From assembly GCA_900552285.1 (NCBI GenBank), contig URYV01000101.1, forward strand, positions 1-5,902: a DNA stretch of 5,902 nucleotides, in the 5' to 3' direction. This DNA comes from an uncultured Oscillospiraceae bacterium. Lineage in GTDB: Bacteria; Bacillota; Clostridia; Oscillospirales; Acutalibacteraceae. Position numbers and translations under genes: made by a program. Below, piece by piece: positions 1 to 5,150 of the stretch. The stretch's first letter is position 1; each line of letters begins with the position of its first letter. Below the pieces are notes generated by a model. The model saw only the letters and a program-made list of their open reading frames with translations, did not search any database and had not been told where the DNA came from.

Positions 1-14
1 GGCGGGGGAGGCTG

Positions 15-356
15 TTATTTTTTTGTCAGTTCAAAGCTTATTTCCATGAGAAAAAGCAGGCGTTTTTCCGATATATTTTCCAGAACGACCGAAATCCAAT
101 GCTTTTTATTCATATGATAGGCGGGAAAAACGGCGATTTTGTCCCGCGGCTCCAATGGGTCGCATTTCAGATTGATAACTTCAAGCTTTCTTTCGGGAAA
201 AAGACCGAATTTTGACGAATCCACCTCCATTATAAGGCCGAACCACTTTCTGCTGTCGCTGTGGCGGAAAACCGTCGCGGATAAATCGGAAAATGGATTG
301 TCCATAATGCAGGGGAAATTATCTTTTACAAGCTTTTTGGCCCGGTCAGCCGTCAT
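15..356 (-). CDS. MmcQ/YjbR family small protein
   Basis: A complete 113-residue protein of the MmcQ/YjbR family (a small cytoplasmic fold usually annotated as DNA-binding-like; no firm biochemical role is known). The family signature is visible near residues 63-88, with NLKCDP followed by a PAYHMNKKHWI block, and the length is usual for the family. The ATG at 356-354 overlaps the end of the upstream dehydrogenase gene by 11 bases (ATGACGGCTGA holds both start and stop). A GGAGG lies 9 bases upstream inside that gene, so translation is probably coupled. It is the third and last visible gene of the leftward operon. Only 14 bases follow its stop before the window edge, so a terminator or further genes cannot be judged. 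The family call is secure; the function is unknown. Confidence 0.87.
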   Translation of the reverse strand: MTADRAKKLVKDNFPCIMDNPFSDLSATVFRHSDSRKWFGLIMEVDSSKFGLFPERKLEVINLKCDPLEPRDKIAVFPAYHMNKKHWISVVLENISEKRLLFLMEISFELTKK

Positions 357-1959
357 TTTCCGTCGCCTCCATAATGCTTTGGGCGGTTTTTATGCCGTCC
401 ACCGCCGCCGACATGATTCCTCCGGCATACCCGGCGCCCTCGCCGCAGGGATATATGCCCTTTATGTTGGAGTCCCCCCGTTGTGACCGGACCATGCGGA
501 GAGGGCAGGAGGAACGGGCCTCGGGGCCGCAAAGCACAGCTCCGTCTGTGTCAAAGCCCCTGATTTTTCGTCCGAAAATCGGCAGAGCCTCTCTTATCGA
601 CTCGGTTATAAATTTGGGAAGATAGCTTTCAAGCTGAGCAAAGCTCACGCCCGGAAGATAGGTCGGCACAACCTCTCCGAGCTTTTCGGAGGGGCGGTTT
701 TTGAGAAAATCACCCGCAAGCTGTATCGGCGCAAAATAATTTTGTCCCGCCGCTTTAAAGGCAGCCTGCTCGATTTTCCGCTGAAGATACACTCCCGCAA
801 GGGGGTCGGGCGAGCCGAAGTCCTCGGGGCAAACGTTCACGAGAATTGCGCTGTTGGCGTTTTGCCCGTCTCGCGCCGAAAGACTCATTCCGTTGGTGCA
901 TACCCCGCCCTCTTCCGACGCGGCGGCCACAACCTGCCCTCCCGGGCACATACAAAAACTGAAAACCCCGCGGCCGTTTTTCAAATGCGCCGAAAGCTTA
1001 TAATCGGCGGCGGGAAGACGGCTGTCAAAGCCCTTTCCGTACTGTGCCTCATTTATAATATGTTGGGGATGCTCGATACGCACGCCCATGGCAAAGGGCT
1101 TTTGCTCCATGAATATCCCGCGGGTTCTTAGCATTTCAAAGGTGTCCCGTGCGCTGTGCCCGAGGGCAAGCACAAGGCGGCTGCAGGGATATATTTTTTT
1201 CTCTCCCCTGGCTTCGACCTCAATGGCGGTCAGCCGCCCGTTTTCGACAATTATGTCGGTGAGACGGTGGCCGAATTTGACCTCGCCCATGTTTTCGATT
1301 TCCCGCCGCATATTTCGGACGGTGTGAAAAAGGCGGTCGCTGCCGATGTGGGGCTTTGCCTCATACAGAATTTCCTCGCCGCCGCCGAAACGGGAAAAGG
1401 TCTCAAGCACAAATTTGCAGCGGGGATCCTTTATGCCGGAATTGAGCTTTCCGTCGGAAAATGTTCCCGCGCCGCCCTCGCCGAACTGAACGTTGGAGGT
1501 CGGGTCGAATTTTCCCGTTTTCCAAAAGGAATTGACCTTTTCGGTGCGTTTTTCCACACATTCTCCCCGTTCGAGCAGCACAGGGCAAAATCCCTCTTTC
1601 CCCAGTGTATATGAGGCAAAGAGGCCTGCCGGGCCGCTCCCGATTATGTAAACCTTGCCTTTACAGCCGATAGAATTTTTCAAAACGGACAATGTATCGT
1701 CGAAAGACTTTCTATCCTCTGTGAAGGCAACTTTTTTCGACGCATATTTTGTCAGAAATTGGCTTTCGTTTCCCTTTACTGCAAATTCAAAGCTGCAGAC
1801 ATAATGAATTTGATTTTTTTTGCGGGCGTCCACCGCGCGGCGGACAAGTCTCGCAAAGGAAATTTTGTCGGATGAAATTCCGAGGTGCCCCGACAAAAGC
1901 GCCGCGGCATTTGAAAAGTCGGCCGACAGGGGAATGTTTACTCCGGTAATTTTAAGCAT
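346..1959 (-). CDS. FAD-dependent dehydrogenase, COG2509 type
   Basis: A complete 537-residue flavoprotein of the uncharacterised COG2509 NAD(P)/FAD-dependent oxidoreductase group, common in Clostridia. Residues 1-95 form the small N-terminal domain typical of the group. The dinucleotide-binding fold starts near residue 102 with GSGPAG at 107-112 and an acidic strand end (LLERG, 128-132). The family-marking FGEGGAGTFSDGKL block is at 159-172. A second nucleotide-binding segment (RLVLALGHSARD) is at 261-272. The C-terminal FAD-contact motif CGEGAGYAGGIMSAAVDG is at 505-522. No signal peptide or membrane segment is seen, so it is probably cytosolic. The substrate is unknown. The ATG at 1959 has GAGG 7 bases upstream and overlaps the stop of the preceding flavoprotein gene by 8 bases (ATGCTTAA), which implies coupled translation. 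The family assignment is strong; the reaction is not known. Confidence 0.92.
   Translation of the reverse strand: MLKITGVNIPLSADFSNAAALLSGHLGISSDKISFARLVRRAVDARKKNQIHYVCSFEFAVKGNESQFLTKYASKKVAFTEDRKSFDDTLSVLKNSIGCKGKVYIIGSGPAGLFASYTLGKEGFCPVLLERGECVEKRTEKVNSFWKTGKFDPTSNVQFGEGGAGTFSDGKLNSGIKDPRCKFVLETFSRFGGGEEILYEAKPHIGSDRLFHTVRNMRREIENMGEVKFGHRLTDIIVENGRLTAIEVEARGEKKIYPCSRLVLALGHSARDTFEMLRTRGIFMEQKPFAMGVRIEHPQHIINEAQYGKGFDSRLPAADYKLSAHLKNGRGVFSFCMCPGGQVVAAASEEGGVCTNGMSLSARDGQNANSAILVNVCPEDFGSPDPLAGVYLQRKIEQAAFKAAGQNYFAPIQLAGDFLKNRPSEKLGEVVPTYLPGVSFAQLESYLPKFITESIREALPIFGRKIRGFDTDGAVLCGPEARSSCPLRMVRSQRGDSNIKGIYPCGEGAGYAGGIMSAAVDGIKTAQSIMEATENDG
366..370 (-). promoter_or_regulatory. Ribosome binding site (GGAGG) of the MmcQ/YjbR gene
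   Basis: On the minus strand GGAGG ends 9 bases before the ATG at 356. It lies within the last codons of the upstream COG2509-type gene. This supports the chosen start and the overlapping-gene arrangement. Confidence 0.7.
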
Positions 1960-3184
1960 TGTTTTTCCTCATTTTATTTATAATCGCCTTTATCGCCGTT
2001 CCCGCCGTCGACCAGGCCCACTGAAGATTGTATCCGCCGCAGTCTCCGTCCACGTCGAGAATCTCGCCCGCGGCGTAAAGCCCCTCATACAGCCGCGACT
2101 CCATGGTGTCGGCCGAAAAATCAAAGGGGTCGATTCCGCCTGCGGTCACCTGCGCCATGTTCCAGCCCTTGGTTCCGTTTACCTCGACGGTAAAGCCTTT
2201 AAGGCAGTCGGCAATGTTTGAAATTTCTTTTTTCCCGAGAGCCGAGCACCTTGTCGAAAGGGGAATTCCCGCGCATTTTACCGCCGTCTGCCCGAGCCGT
2301 TTGTTTATAAATCCCGTGAGCAACTCCATACAGTCGCGGTTTGAAAAGGCGGCGGCACGGGCGGCAATTTCGCTCTCTATCTGCTGTTTTGATAAATCGG
2401 GGCAGAGGTCGAGAATTATTTGACCCGAGCCGTTTTTGGATATAATTCGGGAAACCTGCAAAACGGGCGGCCCCGAAAGGCCGTAGTCGGTGAAAAGCAC
2501 CTCGCCGAGTTCGGTTCGGCTTTGGCGGCCTGCCCTTGCGGTGACGCCGCACACCCACTTTATGCCGGCAAGAGGCTTGGTCTTTTTGGTGTCGGCGGTC
2601 AGCTGAACAATAGCGGGGAAGGTACGGTTGACCCTGTGGCCGAAGGCCGAAAGCAGCTCATATCCGCTGCCGTCCGAGCCGGTGTTCGCCGCCGCACGGC
2701 CGCCACAGGTTATCAGGACGTTGTTCGCCGTGAAAATTCCTTTGTCGGTGGTCACCGTGTAATTTCCGTCATATCCCACACCCGACACCTCGGCCGAACA
2801 CAGCACGTCGGCGCCCTCCTCGGCCTTGAGGCGGAGCATATCCACCACCGAGCCCGCCTGAAGCGAACGGGGAAACAGCTTTCCGTTTTCCTCCTCGACA
2901 ACGGGTATGCCGATTTGTTCGAAAAATTCAAGGGTCTCCTCGCGGGGAAAGGTCCTAAACACATCCTCGGCAAAGCTTTCGGCCCCATGATATTTGCCCG
3001 ACAGCTCGGTTGAGTTGGAAATATTACACCGTCCGTTGCCCGTTGTGAGAAGCTTTTTGCCCACACGGTCGTTCTTTTCCACAAGCAAAACCGACATATC
3101 CGGCACATTTACCGCTTGGTAGGCCGCAGCAAAAAGTCCTGCCGCGCCGCCGCCCACAACAATCAAATCATAATTGTCCCTCAT
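1952..3184 (-). CDS. HI0933/BaiN-type NAD(P)/FAD flavoprotein
   Basis: A roughly 410-residue flavoprotein of the HI0933-like family, often labelled aminoacetone oxidase family or BaiN-like; the true substrate is unknown. From the chosen start, GGGAAG (11-16) is the dinucleotide-binding loop. GKKLLTTGNGRCNISN (42-57) is the family signature. GGRAAANTGSDGSGYELL spans 161-178, FTDYGLSGPPVLQVS 231-245, QVTAGGI 345-351, and the C-terminal FAD motif GLYAAGEILDVDGDCGGYN 368-386. The length fits the family. The frame stays open to an ATG at 3226, which would add 14 residues. That ATG has no ribosome binding site, overlaps the predicted -10 box, and would make a parS site coding. ATG 3184 directly precedes the conserved RDNYDLIVVGGG and is preferred, although its own ribosome binding site (AAGG or GAAGG) is only fair. 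It is the first gene of the leftward operon and its end overlaps the next gene. Confidence 0.9.
   Translation of the reverse strand: MRDNYDLIVVGGGAAGLFAAAYQAVNVPDMSVLLVEKNDRVGKKLLTTGNGRCNISNSTELSGKYHGAESFAEDVFRTFPREETLEFFEQIGIPVVEEENGKLFPRSLQAGSVVDMLRLKAEEGADVLCSAEVSGVGYDGNYTVTTDKGIFTANNVLITCGGRAAANTGSDGSGYELLSAFGHRVNRTFPAIVQLTADTKKTKPLAGIKWVCGVTARAGRQSRTELGEVLFTDYGLSGPPVLQVSRIISKNGSGQIILDLCPDLSKQQIESEIAARAAAFSNRDCMELLTGFINKRLGQTAVKCAGIPLSTRCSALGKKEISNIADCLKGFTVEVNGTKGWNMAQVTAGGIDPFDFSADTMESRLYEGLYAAGEILDVDGDCGGYNLQWAWSTAGTAIKAIINKMRKNNA
1967..1970 (-). promoter_or_regulatory. Ribosome binding site (GAGG) of the COG2509-type gene
   Basis: On the minus strand GAGG sits 7 bases before the ATG at 1959. 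It lies inside the last codons of the upstream flavoprotein gene, which fixes the start and supports translational coupling. Confidence 0.65.
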
Positions 3185-3200
3185 ACCTTCACCGACCTTA

Positions 3201-3216
3201 TGTTTCACGTGAAACT
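3201..3216. promoter_or_regulatory. parS: parS site 1 (ParB/Spo0J binding)
   Basis: TGTTTCACGTGAAACT matches the conserved bacterial parS sequence TGTTTCACGTGAAACA except at the last base; its central 14 bases are a perfect palindrome. parS is where ParB/Spo0J loads onto the chromosome near the origin for segregation with ParA/Soj and for SMC recruitment. This copy lies between the predicted leftward promoter and the flavoprotein start, that is, in the predicted 5' leader. Bound ParB could therefore influence that operon (inference). The soj gene nearby strongly supports the call. Confidence 0.9.
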
Positions 3217-3224
3217 TTTTTCTC

Positions 3225-3253
3225 ATTGTATCACATTTTGCTTTACATTACAA
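3225..3253 (-). promoter_or_regulatory. Predicted sigma-A promoter of the flavoprotein operon
   Basis: On the minus strand a -35-like TTGTAA (3253-3248) is followed after exactly 17 bases by TACAAT (3230-3225), five of six matches to TATAAT. A TG one base before the -10 makes it an extended -10. Transcription should begin near 3218. That puts parS site 1 at the very start of the transcript and argues against the ATG at 3226 as a translation start. This is pattern recognition only. Confidence 0.6.
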
Positions 3254-3283
3254 GTTGGCCGAGCACAAAAGAAAGCTCAAAAA

Positions 3284-3299
3284 TGTTTCACGTGAAACA
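3284..3299. promoter_or_regulatory. parS: parS site 2 (exact consensus)
   Basis: TGTTTCACGTGAAACA is a perfect 16-base palindrome identical to the canonical parS site recognised by ParB/Spo0J. It lies just upstream of the predicted soj promoter and 83 bases (start to start) from parS site 1. Clustered parS sites beside soj/spo0J are typical of the origin-proximal region in Firmicutes, so segment A is probably near its replication origin. Confidence 0.95.
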
Positions 3300-3308
3300 A
3301 AAAAGCAC

Positions 3309-3337
3309 TTTAATTTTGATTTGGAGTGTGATATACT
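3309..3337 (+). promoter_or_regulatory. Predicted promoter of soj
   Basis: TATACT (3332-3337) with TG at 3329-3330 forms an extended -10 box (TGATATACT). The matching -35 position 17 bases upstream reads TTTAAT (3309-3314), a weak match, so the promoter would rely on the extended -10. The predicted start near 3344 leaves a leader of about 33 bases. parS site 2 lies about 10 bases upstream of the -35 region. Confidence 0.5.
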
Positions 3338-3361
3338 GTTTAAAGAACAATTAAGCAGCTG

Positions 3362-3368
3362 AAAGGGG
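3362..3368 (+). promoter_or_regulatory. Ribosome binding site that decides the soj start
   Basis: AAAGGGG lies 8 bases before the TTG at 3377. A GTG in the same frame at 3368 overlaps this site and has no ribosome binding site of its own. The spacing therefore favours the TTG. Confidence 0.65.
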
Positions 3369-3376
3369 TGTGTTTT

Positions 3377-4153
3377 TTGCCCAAAACAATAGCAATTGCC
3401 AACCAAAAAGGCGGGGTGGGAAAAACCACCACGGCGGTCAATCTCTCGGCCGGGGTAGGTCAGCTCGGGAAAAAGGTTCTGCTAATCGATTTGGACCCTC
3501 AGGGCAACGCCACAAGCGGCTACGGAGTGGACAAACGGCAGGTGGAAATCAGCAGCTATGACCTTCTTGTGGGCTCACAGTCGGCGGAAAGCGCGGTGCT
3601 GCACACCGAATTTAAAAACGTCGACCTGATTCCCTCAAGCATGGACCTCGCAGGCGCCGAAATCGAGCTGTCGGGTCTTGAACACCGTGACAGCAAGCTG
3701 CGTCGGGCGATAGCCCCAATAGCGGACGGATATGACTATATTTTCATCGACTGCCCGCCGTCTCTCGGGCTTATAACAATAAACTGCCTGTGCGCCGCCG
3801 ACACGGTTCTTATTCCCATACAATGCGAATATTATGCCCTTGAGGGACTTTCGCAGCTCATCTCGTCAATCAGACAGATAAAACGGCTGTATAATCCCAC
3901 CCTTGACATCGAGGGAATTTTGCTGACCATGTATGACGGTCGGTTGAATTTGACTCATCAGGTGGTTTCGGAGGTCAAGAATTTCTTCCCGGGAAAGGTT
4001 TTCAAAACATCCATTCCCCGCGCGGTGAGAATTTCCGAGGCTCCGAGCTTCGGACAGCCCATAATGTACTACGACAAGTCGTCCAAAGGCGCCAAGGCCT
4101 ACTGCGACCTTGCAAAGGAACTTGTCAAAAAGAATAAAAAGTTTAAGCAATAG
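3377..4153 (+). CDS. soj: Soj/ParA chromosome-partitioning ATPase
   Basis: A complete 258-residue ParA-family ATPase that acts with ParB/Spo0J and parS in chromosome segregation; in Firmicutes it also controls DnaA at the origin. Visible motifs are the deviant Walker A KGGVGKTT (11-18) with signature Lys11 and Lys16, the switch segment DLDPQGNAT (38-46) with Asp40, and the Walker B-like YIFIDCPPSLG (121-131). The PRAVRISEAPSFGQP block spans 214-228. With a TTG start at 3377 the two arginines known for DNA binding in B. subtilis Soj (189 and 218) fall at exactly the same numbers, and the start MPKTIAIANQKGG is typical. A GTG at 3368 would add three residues but lacks ribosome binding site spacing. 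It is a short, Soj-type ParA without the N-terminal helix-turn-helix domain of plasmid partition ATPases. The usual downstream parB/spo0J is absent. Confidence 0.95.
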   Translation: MPKTIAIANQKGGVGKTTTAVNLSAGVGQLGKKVLLIDLDPQGNATSGYGVDKRQVEISSYDLLVGSQSAESAVLHTEFKNVDLIPSSMDLAGAEIELSGLEHRDSKLRRAIAPIADGYDYIFIDCPPSLGLITINCLCAADTVLIPIQCEYYALEGLSQLISSIRQIKRLYNPTLDIEGILLTMYDGRLNLTHQVVSEVKNFFPGKVFKTSIPRAVRISEAPSFGQPIMYYDKSSKGAKAYCDLAKELVKKNKKFKQ

Positions 4154-4171
4154 ATGCCCGAACCCCGCACG

Positions 4172-4277
4172 CCTTAAAAATGTTAAATTCCCCGTTTTTA
4201 TTGTTTCGCCGCTTGAAATACGCCGGTATGTCGGCGCGACAAAACTTCAAAAACGAAAAATTTACCCATTTTTAAGG
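4172..4277. repeat. 106-base imperfect palindrome, MITE-like or terminator-like
   Basis: CCTTAAAAATG (4172-4182) returns as its exact reverse complement CATTTTTAAGG (4267-4277). Symmetry continues inward imperfectly: TTAAAT and CGTTTTT on the left oppose AAAAACG and ATTTA on the right. It ends in a GC hairpin (CGCCG 4221-4225 with CGGCG 4232-4236). Three C/A mismatches would be G/U pairs in minus-strand RNA, so folding is better in that direction. It begins 18 bases after the soj stop. No transposase gene and no clear target duplication (left flank CGCACG, right flank TCGAAG) are seen. It could be a miniature inverted-repeat element, an intergenic palindromic repeat or a bidirectional terminator. 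Confidence 0.55.
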
Positions 4278-4315
4278 TCGAAGAGTTTCTGCCGTTCATT
4301 TTTCTGCGCGGGGAA

Positions 4316-4438
4316 GTGTGAAATCGGCCGTAAGGCTGCCGCCTACGGTTGATGAACGCGAAGCCGCACGGGAAAAGGAACGAGCGAAACCATACGGTGT
4401 TCGAACATCTGTTGCTTAACGGAATTTAGCGGAGAGGA
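4316..4438 (+). mobile_element. Possible 5' fragment of a group II intron (domain I start)
   Basis: GTGTG at 4316 matches the GUGYG 5' end of group II introns. It is followed at once by a hairpin: 4324-4332 pairs with 4344-4352, and 4334-4336 with 4341-4343, with one bulged A and two G/U pairs. The sequence after it (GAACGCGAAGCC, then GGAACGAGCGAAACCATACG and CTGTTGCTTAACGG) resembles, from memory, the purine-rich domain I segments of introns common in gut Clostridia. No intron-encoded reverse transcriptase and no domain V are present, so it would be a truncated 5' piece of about 120 bases ending at the next gene. The bases 4278-4315 before it show nothing recognisable. The structure is visible; the intron identity is an inference from recall, not a search. 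Confidence 0.42.
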
Positions 4439-4439
4439 G
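4431..4439 (+). promoter_or_regulatory. Ribosome binding site of the SPOCS-domain gene
   Basis: GGAGAGGAG ends 7 bases before the ATG at 4447. An ATG at 4441 in the same frame follows it by only one base, so 4447 is preferred. The site overlaps the end of the group II intron-like stretch, so it may lie at or near a join. Confidence 0.7.
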
Positions 4440-4446
4440 AATGAAA

Positions 4447-5147
4447 ATGGAGCTTGAACTGCGCCGGCAAACCGTCCCGAGCTTTGAAACCATCCTGGAG
4501 GAAACCGTGGAGCAGCCGGTGGAATGTGATGCCCTGCTGCCGGATTACTGCCCCGATATCCGCCGGATCCTCAAGTGCACCCTCACCCCGGTTCCGGTGG
4601 GCAAAACCATTACCGCCGGCCGGCTGGAGGTGGAGGGTCTGGCTACCCTCAATATCCTGTATATTTCCGCCGGGGGAGAACCCGCCCGCGGCGAGTACAA
4701 GGTCCCCTTCACCCGGATGCTGGAGCTGCACGGCGAAGCCGAAGACCCCATCATCACCGTGGGGATGCTGCCTGGTCCGGTCAGCTGCCGGGCGGTCAAC
4801 CAGCGCCGGCTGGAGATCCGCGGCTCGGTGGTGATTGCGGCTTCGGTCATCAGCTGCCATGGGCAGCAGATCTTGGCCGGCAGCGAGGAAAAAACCATCC
4901 AGCTGCGCATGGCCCAGCAAAAGGGCATCCGCCTCAGCGGCGCCTTTGACCGGGAACAGCGCCTGGCCAAAACCACCACGCTGGAGGGCAGCGCCGCCCC
5001 CTTGACCAGGGTCCTGCGGTGCGATGCCGCGGTAAGCCGCCGGGAGGAAAAATGGCTGGATGGCCGGCTGCTCATCACCGGGGAGGTGCTGGCCGCCGCC
5101 CACTGCGCTGACCAGAACGGCGGCTGGCAGACCGCCGAATGCACCCA
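4447..5147 (+). CDS. SPOCS-domain (DUF3794) protein, 3' end missing
   Basis: The first 233 codons of a SPOCS/DUF3794 protein, the family of C. difficile SipL, which links the spore coat protein SpoIVA to the forespore during coat assembly; full proteins are typically about 500 residues and end in a LysM domain. The start MELELRRQTV is typical. The first SPOCS domain covers about residues 27-125 (VECDALLPDYCPDIRRILKC, then EVEGLATLNILY and a VPF segment). A second begins near 188 (RVLRCDAAV, then LLITGEVLAAA) and is cut short. From about 5146 the frame enters the antisense of a galactokinase gene and reaches a stop at 5263-5265; those last residues are not part of the protein. Isoleucine codons are 12 ATC, 3 ATT and no ATA, unlike soj, so it may come from another genome. 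The LysM part is absent. Confidence 0.88.
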
Positions 5148-5150
5148 ACC
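5144..5150. other. Chimeric join between SPOCS gene and galactokinase gene
   Basis: Left of this point plus-strand codons read as a SPOCS protein (GGWQTAECT). Right of it minus-strand codons read as galactokinase up to GGGFGG (5165-5148). The next galactokinase residue should be Cys but reads Trp (TGG), so homology stops at 5146-5147. At most two bases could be shared by both sides. Both genes are cut mid-domain and face tail to tail, as in a random end-to-end ligation, amplification chimera or misassembly. Confidence 0.85.

Noticed and set aside
2420..3013. Long plus-strand open frame of about 197 codons
   Set aside because: It is antisense to the HI0933-type flavoprotein, whose motifs are intact, and shows no recognisable protein features.
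3185..3226. 14-residue N-terminal extension of the HI0933-type protein from ATG 3226
   Set aside because: The ATG overlaps the predicted -10 box and lacks a ribosome binding site, and the extension would be encoded by a parS site.
4199..4300. Minus-strand 33-codon frame starting at the ATG at 4300-4298, inside the palindrome region
   Set aside because: Very short, it contains the repeat arms, has no clear ribosome binding site and resembles nothing known.
4110..4352. Plus-strand open frame of about 80 codons across the soj end and the palindrome
   Set aside because: It overlaps the conserved end of soj out of frame, spans the inverted repeat and has no ribosome binding site or recognisable domain.
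4403..4423. TTCGAAC within GGTGTTCGAACATC looks like a tRNA T-loop
   Set aside because: No acceptor stem, anticodon arm or D-arm could be placed at the required distances. The motif is a short palindrome within the intron-like stretch.
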